Position numbers and translations under genes: made by a program | Shown here: piece after piece, positions 38,706 through 45,589 of the stretch | Layout: every line of letters starts with the position of its first letter | How positions within the stretch are numbered: the first letter of the stretch is position 1 | The notes under the pieces: model-generated | What the model was told of the DNA's origin: nothing | The model's input: the letters and a program-made list of their open reading frames with translations, nothing else | Databases searched by the model: none | DNA from: Flavobacteriaceae bacterium | GTDB taxonomy: Bacteria; Bacteroidota; Bacteroidia; Flavobacteriales; Flavobacteriaceae | Length of the DNA stretch: 59,935 nucleotides | NCBI GenBank assembly: GCA_027081505.1 | Contig: JALWKK010000007.1 | Span: 1 to 59,935 of the forward strand | Reading direction: 5' to 3'

Positions 38706-41014
38706 AAAGTTGCTCTCATTACAAAATTTGGTGTAAATCCTAACGAAAATTTATCGACTACCGAGACCGAATCATTTGTTCCGTTATTTCCAGAATATTC
38801 TCTACTTAATTGGTTTTTCTTATCATACACATTGCGAATAGAAACACCCAGATTACATTTCACCTTTTTCTTTTTGGAAAAATAAAACGCATAGGTTGAT
38901 GAAAAGTCCAGCCTATGGTAATTAGGTAATCTTTTGGTGTTAATACCTTCAAAACCAATTATGTTTTTGTCTTCATCTACAATAGCCATTGTATAGGGCT
39001 TACCGGTTCGCCAGTGCCAAGCAAGTGCCGTTTCAAACCGATGTAACTTATATAAAACCGAGATTGTTACAAAATGCCTTATGTTGCTACTTGCTGTAAA
39101 ATAGTTGTTGTTATTAATTCCCGAATAATTACTTTGCACATTATTAAAGCTGTAACTTAACCACATATTAAAATGTTTGTAGTTTTTTTTAACAAAAAAA
39201 TCTAAGCCGGTAACATCCTGCTTTCCGATATGAAAACCAGTGCTGTTAGGATTTAAAAAACCTAGTGCTAAAGCTGTTAATCCCGTAGTTCGTTTAATAT
39301 ATCCATCTACATCAAGCATCCACCCGTTTTTTTCAAAAATTAATCCGGTTGAAACTTGAATCGTATTTATTATTGGATATTCTTGATTATTTGCTAACCG
39401 CCACAACCTGTTTTCTAACGAAAAGTTACTAATAACCGTTTCGTCTATCTCATTTATAACTTGGTTTTTAATCTCTCCTGAAACTTGAAGTTTAAGGTTT
39501 TTAAATAATTTTCGAAACAACAATACTCGCGGTTCTACTCTAAAAGAGTTTAATTGCGGGTAATAATTAATTCGCAACCCAAAAGAGCCTTCGTAATTTT
39601 TCTTACTCTCTAATTTAAAATTTCCAAAGAGCGAATGGGTAGCCACTTGTGTTTTATCTACATCTAAAACAAACGTACTTGTAGTTGTTTTAATAAATGA
39701 ATACCCTACATCTTTAAAATTATATTCGTACCCGAGCAACAAAGAATTCTCTTTAGAAACCGGAAACGAAAGCATTGATTGAATACCCGAATCGTATATA
39801 TCATTTCTCTTTTCAAAATTAGATATTCTTGAAAAATTAGCATTTTCAATAAAGTTATATTTTAATTTGTATTTAGAAAAAAAAGCTTTCGTATTTAACT
39901 GGATGTTCTTCCATGATTTATCCCATTTTATGCTATAACCATCATTTACGGTAGTTAAAACATCATTAAGCGAATTTGTTTCATCATTATTTAAAACAAG
40001 AAAATCCAACCGGTTTGTTATAGAGATTCCGCTTAACGAAATAACCGAATTGGGAGTTGGTTCTATTAACAATTTAAAAGTATAGTCTGAAAAGGTAAAA
40101 TCGTTTGTTTTGTTTTTTGTGTTCTTTATTTTAGTTGTTTGAAATACTTTTTTGGCAAGTTTTTTAAAAGTTAAATCTTCGGTATAACTTTTTCTAGCGG
40201 CAAACTGAAGGCTTATTTTATTTTTTATAATAGGCACTTCCGAAAAAATATCGGCATTAATACCATTAATTCCGGTTCCTATTTTAAGCTTATTTTTTAC
40301 ATATTGGTTAGAGCTTATATCTATTACACTGGAAACGCGCTCACCATATTGTGGAGGAGTTCCTTTGTTATAAAAATTAACTTTTTGTGTAATATTGGGG
40401 TTAAACCCGGATAACATTCCAAAAAGATGCCCTTTATGATACATTGTAATACCGTTCCAAATAATTCGGTTTTGGTCGGTTTGCCCACCTCTCACGGTAA
40501 AACCTGTAGCTGTTTCGTTTGGGCTTACTACTCCCGGTAATTGCTGAATACTTTCTAAAACATCGGCTTCTACAAGACCGGCTAAAATACCTAGTTTTTT
40601 GGGTTTTAAGACAAATGAGCCATCTTTGTTTTTGGTTATCCCTTTTGTTAAATAACCAAACAAAATAACGCTTTGCAGTTGTTGTATATTTAAAACAGAA
40701 AAAACATTGTCATTTTTTATTGGTGTTGCAATAATGTATCTATTATTTATAAAACTAAATTTTACTTGGGTTTGTTTGGTTATGTCTTGAAGTATTTCTT
40801 TTAGTGTTCGCTTCTTTTTTGTTAATGTAACTGTATTATTTTGAACGGTTTTTTCGATATAAGAAAATCGCACACCAAATAAATCTTCAATAGTAACAAA
40901 TACTTCATCGAGTGGTTGGTTAACAGCCTCAACAGAAAAAGCAATCTTTTCTTGAGAAAAGACTGCTTTAGATAAAACAACAAACAATATAATTAAAAGA
41001 AGTTTATTTGTCAT
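38702..41014 (-). CDS. TonB-dependent receptor/transducer with N-terminal STN domain
   Basis: 770 residues. A signal peptide (1-20) is followed by an STN domain (~22-90, EVFVTIEDLFGVRFSYIEK, LKEILQDITKQTQVKFSF), which in FecA-like proteins contacts the FecR anti-sigma factor. The plug (~130-240: PGVVSPNETATGFTVRGGQTDQNRI in two parts) and the barrel follow, ending FTPNFVMRATF. It is probably both importer and sensor. Its ATG overlaps the fecR stop by four bases. Substrate unknown: no siderophore or heme genes are nearby. Confidence 0.9.
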   Translation of the reverse strand: MTNKLLLIILFVVLSKAVFSQEKIAFSVEAVNQPLDEVFVTIEDLFGVRFSYIEKTVQNNTVTLTKKKRTLKEILQDITKQTQVKFSFINNRYIIATPIKNDNVFSVLNIQQLQSVILFGYLTKGITKNKDGSFVLKPKKLGILAGLVEADVLESIQQLPGVVSPNETATGFTVRGGQTDQNRIIWNGITMYHKGHLFGMLSGFNPNITQKVNFYNKGTPPQYGERVSSVIDISSNQYVKNKLKIGTGINGINADIFSEVPIIKNKISLQFAARKSYTEDLTFKKLAKKVFQTTKIKNTKNKTNDFTFSDYTFKLLIEPTPNSVISLSGISITNRLDFLVLNNDETNSLNDVLTTVNDGYSIKWDKSWKNIQLNTKAFFSKYKLKYNFIENANFSRISNFEKRNDIYDSGIQSMLSFPVSKENSLLLGYEYNFKDVGYSFIKTTTSTFVLDVDKTQVATHSLFGNFKLESKKNYEGSFGLRINYYPQLNSFRVEPRVLLFRKLFKNLKLQVSGEIKNQVINEIDETVISNFSLENRLWRLANNQEYPIINTIQVSTGLIFEKNGWMLDVDGYIKRTTGLTALALGFLNPNSTGFHIGKQDVTGLDFFVKKNYKHFNMWLSYSFNNVQSNYSGINNNNYFTASSNIRHFVTISVLYKLHRFETALAWHWRTGKPYTMAIVDEDKNIIGFEGINTKRLPNYHRLDFSSTYAFYFSKKKKVKCNLGVSIRNVYDKKNQLSREYSGNNGTNDSVSVVDKFSLGFTPNFVMRATF

Positions 41015-41934
41015 TGACCGGAGCTAAGCACTATCGTTTGTTTATCTGTTTTTTTATAACGTATTCCTGCAGTTTTAAAAACAGACTCTAAAGCAATATT
41101 AATATTAGAATGTGTAAAACTTCCTGTAAAAATAACAGAATCATCAACATTATCCAATATAAATTTAATATTATATTGCTTCTCAAAAGCACTTAAAACA
41201 TATTTTAGAGGCATTTTGGTAAAGGTACTTTCTCCTTCAATCCAAGAGGGTCTTTTATAAGGTGTTTTTTCTGATGTAATGGCATTTCCTATTTTCCGAT
41301 AGGAGTCTTTGGGTAAAAGAATAACCGGCAAGCTATCTGTAGTTGTTTTAACGCTTACTTTTCCGGTAAAACAAGTTACTTCAAAAAAATTGGTATCACT
41401 ATTAACATTAAAAGAAGTACCCAGTACTTGCACCGTTCCTTCATCTGTAACTACAGTAAACGCACTTCCCTTCTTTACTTTAAAAAAAGCTTCTCCCTTA
41501 AGGGTTACTTTTCTAAAATCTTCCCAGTTGCTTTTGTCGTAACGTAATGTAGAATCATTATTTAACAAAATAGTTGAACCATCAAGCAATGCAATGGTTT
41601 TTTGTTCTCCTCTATCTGTTTTAATAATTTCGATGTCGTTTTTTAATAAAGTAAAAAGACCGAAAAACAAAACCAAACCGGCGGCTATGGATACCGCCCA
41701 TTTGGTGTAGAGGTGTTTAAGTTGGTAGTTTTTCTTTTTCGCAATTTTCTCCCTAATAACTTTAAATGTGTCATCAACGGGTTTTTCAAGAAACGCATAA
41801 GCGTCCACCCCTTTTTTTAGTTTTTGATAGTGCAAAAATTCATTTTCAGAAACATATTGCTGAAATTCAGCATCGGTTATGCTTCCTTCAAACCATTTTG
41901 CCAAAAACGTAGTATTTACTTTTTCTTTTTCCAT
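41011..41934 (-). CDS. FecR-type anti-sigma factor
   Basis: 307 residues. The N-terminal cytoplasmic anti-sigma region (~1-70) is followed by one membrane helix (~77-97, VSIAAGLVLFFGLFTLL), a periplasmic FecR domain (DRGEQKTIALLDGSTILLNN, GEAFFKVKKGSAFTV) and a C-terminal DUF4974 domain (PLKYVLSAFEKQYNIKFIL). It holds the sigma factor until the TonB receptor reports its ligand. The gene has a promoter-like block ending only 6 bp before its ATG, so the mRNA leader would be very short. Confidence 0.93.
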   Translation of the reverse strand: MEKEKVNTTFLAKWFEGSITDAEFQQYVSENEFLHYQKLKKGVDAYAFLEKPVDDTFKVIREKIAKKKNYQLKHLYTKWAVSIAAGLVLFFGLFTLLKNDIEIIKTDRGEQKTIALLDGSTILLNNDSTLRYDKSNWEDFRKVTLKGEAFFKVKKGSAFTVVTDEGTVQVLGTSFNVNSDTNFFEVTCFTGKVSVKTTTDSLPVILLPKDSYRKIGNAITSEKTPYKRPSWIEGESTFTKMPLKYVLSAFEKQYNIKFILDNVDDSVIFTGSFTHSNINIALESVFKTAGIRYKKTDKQTIVLSSGQ

Positions 41935-41940
41935 ATTTTC

Positions 41941-41975
41941 AAGTATAAGACAACTTAAATTTAAAAAACCCTATT
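41941..41975 (-). promoter_or_regulatory. putative ECF-sigma promoter of fecR-receptor (copy 1 of inverted pair)
   Basis: Read toward fecR, the 35-bp block has AATAGGGTTTTTT, then AAATTTAAGTT, then GTCTTA (41951-41946). It recurs almost exactly in the opposite orientation at 42574-42612. The GGGTTTT and GTCTTA boxes are spaced like -35 and -10 elements. GTCTTA ends 11 bp before the ATG, so the transcript would be nearly leaderless. Confidence 0.7.
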
Positions 41976-42008
41976 GTTATGGTTATTTTTTGCCGGACAT
42001 TAATAAAA

Positions 42009-42521
42009 TTACACCTTTCCTATCTTTTTATTTATAACTTTTAAAGCGTCGTGCATTCTTTTTTCAACTGTTTTTATGGATACTCCCAACAGTAGAGCAA
42101 TTTCTTTGTATTTCTTCTTTTCTATTCTGCTTAACAAAAATACTTCCCGTTGTTTGTCGGGCAATTCGCTTATAGATTTTTCAATTTTTAACAAAAATTC
42201 TTTTTCTATCATTAAATATTCGGGTGATTGTTTGTTTACAGAGTCACCTAGTCCTTTTTGATAATTACGAACTACTTTTAAATGTTTTGTATGATTTATA
42301 AACAAATTGTTCGCAACAGTAAACAAATAACTTTTTAGCTTTAAAATATTTACATTATCGCAATTTTCCCATAACTTAATAAATGTTTCTTGTAAAAGAT
42401 CTTCTGTTTTTTCAATATTTTGTGTTTTAAAAAATAAAAAACGCTTTACGTCTTGTGCGTATGTAGAAAAAATTTTTTCAAATTTTTTTTCATCACATAT
42501 ATTAGGTATATTTTTTTTCAC
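42009..42521 (-). CDS. ECF RNA polymerase sigma factor (FecI-like, Bacteroidota type)
   Basis: About 170 residues from a GTG at 42521, or 178 from a TTG at 42545; there is no in-frame ATG before residue ~112. Region 2 reads RFLFFKTQNIEKTEDLLQETFIKLWEN and region 4 LPDKQREVFLLSRIEKKKYK and EIALLLGVSIKTVEKRMHDAL. GTG is preferred because a TAGCTTTG box at 42557-42550 would start the transcript about at the TTG. It is followed by fecR and the TonB receptor, the standard surface-signalling set. The inverted promoter copies flank exactly this gene, so it probably recognises them itself. Confidence 0.9.
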   Translation of the reverse strand: MKKNIPNICDEKKFEKIFSTYAQDVKRFLFFKTQNIEKTEDLLQETFIKLWENCDNVNILKLKSYLFTVANNLFINHTKHLKVVRNYQKGLGDSVNKQSPEYLMIEKEFLLKIEKSISELPDKQREVFLLSRIEKKKYKEIALLLGVSIKTVEKRMHDALKVINKKIGKV

Positions 42522-42549
42522 TATTTTGCTTTTCGAAACAAACAAGGCT

Positions 42550-42557
42550 CAAAGCTA
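42550..42557 (-). promoter_or_regulatory. possible housekeeping -7 element (TAGCTTTG) of the sigma factor gene
   Basis: TAGCTTTG fits TAnnTTTG; a TTTG lies about 14 nt upstream, which is shorter than usual. If used, it would let the sigma gene be made by the housekeeping sigma factor while its targets use the GTCTTA-type promoter. Confidence 0.35.
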
Positions 42558-42573
42558 TGAAAATTATTTTTCA

Positions 42574-42612
42574 AATAGGGTTTTTTAAATTTAAGTTGTC
42601 TTACTTATACTT
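42574..42612 (+). promoter_or_regulatory. putative ECF-sigma promoter of the Kazal lipoprotein gene (copy 2)
   Basis: The same block as 41941-41975, inverted, with one 4-bp difference (an extra TTAC/CTTA step near the end). GGGTTTTTT is at 42578-42586 and GTCTTA at 42598-42603. The ATG follows at 42613, nine bases after GTCTTA. The match covers 35 bases with no substitutions, far more than neutral intergenic DNA would keep by chance. Confidence 0.72.
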
Positions 42613-43716
42613 ATGGTAAAATTGAATATTTTTTTTGGTAAAAAACCCAACTACTTTTATTTATATTTCTTCATTGTGAGTAGTTTGCTTATCGGCACCT
42701 ATTCTTGTGTTAACAACGATTCTTCATATGAAAGTTTAGAAACAGATATTGAAGAGAGCTCTTCTCTTACCTATGTTTTAAATGAAATGGAAACCTTTTT
42801 TGACAATGAAGGAAATCCCACCTCAGGTCAAAATCCTACCGGTAATTTTGTAATGGATTTTTGCTTTGATTTTGTTTATCCCGTTACATTAATTTACAAT
42901 ACAGGCACTACGGTAACCATTACCAATTTTGATGATTTTATTGCTATTTTGGTAAATTCCAGCGAAAATTTATACTTAACAGGAATTGAATTTCCTTTTC
43001 AAGTTCAAGTGTATAATGAAGAAACACAGACTATTGAAATTATTACTATCGAAAATGAAGTACAATTTCAAAACCTAATAAACATTTGTAATTTTAACGA
43101 CTGCTATTGTACTACAGATTACGATCCGGTTTGTGTGTCGATAGGTTTACCTGACGGAACTTTTGAAATATTAGAATACCCAAACTCGTGTGTAGCGACA
43201 TGCTATGGGTTTGACTATGAAGATTTTCTGGATTGTAACAGTTCTTGCAATTGTCCACTCACAACAGATCCGGTTTGTATTTACGATTCAACTCTAGGAA
43301 TAATTGAATTTAACAACACTTGTGAAGCACAATGTGAAGGCTATACTCCTAACGATTTTGTAGATTGTAATGGATGCAGTATTTATGATGTAAACATCTT
43401 TACAGGAGATTGCTACTCAGCAGGTACCTACAATTTATTTATTGATTTTGAGTATACTGCCACTACTAATTATCCTTATTTTGATATCTATTTAGAAAAT
43501 AATGAATATTTTACTTCTATTCCACTATTCGATCTACCGGTAGTAATTGTTAACTTTCCAATGAGTGGTAATCAAAATGATTTTATAAAAATCTGTATAG
43601 ATGGTGGAACCGATTGTTGCATTGAAGAACAATGGTTATCACCTAATTGTGGAGCTCCTGTTCCCCCTGCCGGACAAATAAATGATGAAAGAATTATTTA
43701 CAGAACCGTAAAATGA
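42613..43716 (+). CDS. lipoprotein with two Kazal-like domains
   Basis: 367 residues. A signal peptide ends in a lipobox-like TYSC (C32), so the protein is probably lipid-anchored. Residues ~50-158 are unassigned. Two Kazal-like modules follow: C164-C208 (CYCTTDYDPVCV...EYPNSCVATCYG) and C212-C252 (CNCPLTTDPVCIY...FNNTCEAQCEGY), each with the DPVC and NxCxAxC marks of Kazal inhibitors. The last ~115 residues are beta-rich with a CC pair. Kazal domains inhibit serine proteases in animals and some bacteria; inhibition here is inferred. It shares its promoter block with fecR-receptor. Confidence 0.82.
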   Translation: MVKLNIFFGKKPNYFYLYFFIVSSLLIGTYSCVNNDSSYESLETDIEESSSLTYVLNEMETFFDNEGNPTSGQNPTGNFVMDFCFDFVYPVTLIYNTGTTVTITNFDDFIAILVNSSENLYLTGIEFPFQVQVYNEETQTIEIITIENEVQFQNLINICNFNDCYCTTDYDPVCVSIGLPDGTFEILEYPNSCVATCYGFDYEDFLDCNSSCNCPLTTDPVCIYDSTLGIIEFNNTCEAQCEGYTPNDFVDCNGCSIYDVNIFTGDCYSAGTYNLFIDFEYTATTNYPYFDIYLENNEYFTSIPLFDLPVVIVNFPMSGNQNDFIKICIDGGTDCCIEEQWLSPNCGAPVPPAGQINDERIIYRTVK

Positions 43717-44134
43717 AAGCAATCGTTAAAGCAGTTCGTAACGCTGTTTTGTTTTTAATATAAATTTTCTCAACAATGATGGTATCTTACTTTTGTAAGA
43801 ACTTTATATTTTACTATTGATTAGTAATACCAAAAGGAATTGTATTTTAGTCCAAAATAAATTGGAATATTTTGTACTAGTAAATACTGACACCAAAGAA
43901 ATTGCAAGCTTTATTCATCCCGAATATTAAAAGAGAAAAGAGAAAATAAAAGTGTTTTTTTTCCGCAAATGTTGCTCTTATGGTTACCGAAATAATTTTT
44001 ACACAAATCAAAAAAACCGGAATAATAAATACCACCTAATGCAACTCTCTAAACCAATAACTCCCCTTTAATGTAAATTTTAAAGGAGAGTTATGCGCTG
44101 TTTAAACAGAGAATTTGTTGAGAAAAACTATATT
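43717..44134. other. convergent intergenic region without a gene
   Basis: 418 bp between the lipoprotein gene and the starch locus. A run of about 45 codons without an ATG (ending TDTKEIASFIHPEY near 43929) is the only coding-like stretch and is not recognised. There is one good hairpin (44057-44094). A weak CGTTA/TAACG hairpin just after the lipoprotein stop, followed by a T-rich tract, could end that transcript. Confidence 0.5.
44057..44094 (-). terminator. hairpin downstream of the starch gene cluster
   Basis: ATAACTCCCCTTTA (44057-44070) and TAAAGGAGAGTTAT (44081-44094) pair over 14 bp; in minus-strand RNA the single odd pair is a G-U. It is 41 bp after the stop of the 44135 gene. No U-tract follows, so termination may be factor-assisted. 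Confidence 0.5.
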
Positions 44135-44722
44135 TTATCTTGTGATAATTTTTACTGATTTCTTAAAGTTATTTCCTTCCAATTGAACAACCACTACTTG
44201 ATTTTTGGGTAAATTCAAATCGATTGAAAAATTACCGTCAATTTCAGCATTAGATACTTTAGCCAAAAGTCTTCCGGAAATATCAAAGGCATTAATAGTA
44301 ACCGTACCGTTATAGCCTTTTATATTTAACAAATTATTGGTATAAAAAACAGAAATAGTATTGGAAATATCATCTATGCCTAAAACTTCATCAAATAAAT
44401 ATTCGCCAGTAGTTCTGTTAAAAGTAACATTATAGGTTCCCGCTATAGCCGGAATGTTTGGTCCGTCTTGTACACCGGTACCTGAAGGGAAAGAATCTGC
44501 TCCCCAATTAATAGCCCAGGATGCATCTTGTCTAAACTTAACACCACCATCGGCATCCAATACAAAGTCATCGATAGAGTAGTTTTCGTTATCTGTCGTA
44601 GTAAGAAAAACGTCGGCAGACCATCCGTTAAAGTCTCCGATTAATCCAATATCTTGAGCTTTTAAAGCTGAAAAGTGTAATGTTGTAAGTAAAAATAATG
44701 TAAATAGTAATTTTGTTTTCAT
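44135..44722 (-). CDS. secreted SusE/SusF-like starch-binding protein with T9SS tail
   Basis: 195 residues. The signal peptide (1-22, ALKAQ) is followed by one domain of the SusE/F outer-binding type (~23-115: IGLIGDFNGWSADVFLTTTD, VKFRQDASWAINWGADSFPSGTG in two parts, TYNVTFNRTTGEYLF). The last ~75 residues are a type A T9SS sorting domain (NTISVFYTNNLLNIKGYNG, VTINAFDISGRLLAKV, ending VKIITR). It is therefore exported by T9SS and cell-attached or released, rather than lipid-anchored like SusE. It probably binds starch. It carries its own copy of the 19-bp motif that is also found upstream of susC. Confidence 0.85.
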   Translation of the reverse strand: MKTKLLFTLFLLTTLHFSALKAQDIGLIGDFNGWSADVFLTTTDNENYSIDDFVLDADGGVKFRQDASWAINWGADSFPSGTGVQDGPNIPAIAGTYNVTFNRTTGEYLFDEVLGIDDISNTISVFYTNNLLNIKGYNGTVTINAFDISGRLLAKVSNAEIDGNFSIDLNLPKNQVVVVQLEGNNFKKSVKIITR

Positions 44723-44793
44723 GATGTATGTTTTAATTATTTAATACAATTTTACGAATTATACTTTAAAAAGACAAGAAAAAAAGCAACTAT

Positions 44794-44812
44794 AACGTTT
44801 TCGTGTTAATAA
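44794..44812. promoter_or_regulatory. 19-bp regulatory motif upstream of the 44135 gene
   Basis: AACGTTTTCGTGTTAATAA is identical to 54258-54276 upstream of susC. The half-site ACGTTTTCG is that of LacI-type operators, but the left half here is degraded (CTATAACG). It lies 72 bp upstream of the start. Confidence 0.65.
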
Positions 44813-44843
44813 AAGCAATAAAACGGTTATTAAGTTACAAAAA

Positions 44844-45530
44844 TTATTGAGATCTCACCAATACATAAGCACTTTCTACCGTGATACTTGCACCTGGGTT
44901 TACCCAACCAAATAAGTGAATTTCGTGAGCGTTAATACCGGCATTCCAACTTTTCCAATCGCTGGTTATAACACCTCCGTTTTGGGTACTGGCAGTAATC
45001 CAAGAATCGGTCCAAACGATAGGCCAAGATTCGGTGGTACCATCATGCGCTCTTAGTTGAAAATTAACAATACCCGAAACTGACGAGTATCTAATTACCA
45101 ATTTGACTTCAATATTACCCGATGAATTATATATAGAAGGCTCTAAAGCACTATCGTAGCCGGGAATATCTGCACCAACTGTTGAGTTTATGGTTACTGT
45201 GTCATTCCACAGTGGTATGGTAGAAATGTTTTTTGTGTTGGCAATTAATTTTTCCCAACGAGTGCCGTTAAAAAAATAAAATCCTGTTCCGTCTCCTCCG
45301 ATAACAGCGGCGTTAGTGTTGTAAACCATAAGGCTTTCTACCGGAGAATTAACGGGAGATGTAGTGTTTGTAACGTCTGTCAATGCTACTCTGGGTATTA
45401 ACAAGCCTCTGTCTGTAGCTGTAATGTCTAATTGTGCCGAGCCATCAAGTGTTGTTGTGCCTATACCTACTTGTGCAACTAAAAAATAGTTGAAAAACAA
45501 ACACAAAACGGAGATAAATAAGTTCTTCAT
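44844..45530 (-). CDS. secreted protein of unknown function in the starch locus
   Basis: 228 residues. A signal peptide (1-19) is followed by the flavobacterial N-terminal motif VGIGTTTLDGSAQLDIT...RGLLIPRVALT, a segment often seen in large surface proteins, and a conserved FYFFNGTRWEKL. The C-terminal ~110 residues are beta-rich with many W and aromatic residues (AHDGTTESWPIVWTDSW, SDWKSWNAGINAHEIHLFGW in two parts), which would suit carbohydrate binding. No T9SS tail is seen. I do not recognise the domain. It lies 59 bp downstream of the GH13 gene. Confidence 0.7.
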   Translation of the reverse strand: MKNLFISVLCLFFNYFLVAQVGIGTTTLDGSAQLDITATDRGLLIPRVALTDVTNTTSPVNSPVESLMVYNTNAAVIGGDGTGFYFFNGTRWEKLIANTKNISTIPLWNDTVTINSTVGADIPGYDSALEPSIYNSSGNIEVKLVIRYSSVSGIVNFQLRAHDGTTESWPIVWTDSWITASTQNGGVITSDWKSWNAGINAHEIHLFGWVNPGASITVESAYVLVRSQ

Positions 45531-45589
45531 TTTAAAATGTTTTAAAGTTACTTACTACAAAGAGCAAAAAGCAGGTTAAGAAATGGTTT

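Noticed and set aside
41941-42612. Inverted repeats around the sigma gene as the ends of an invertible or transposable element
   Set aside because: The copies each abut the start codon of the outward gene, hold promoter-like boxes, and there is no recombinase nearby or target-site duplication. Inversion remains formally possible but promoter sharing explains the sequence better.
43750-43930. Possible degraded gene fragment ending TDTKEIASFIHPEY
   Set aside because: No start codon, no similarity I recognise, and only about 45 codons; chance open frame in AT-rich DNA is likely.
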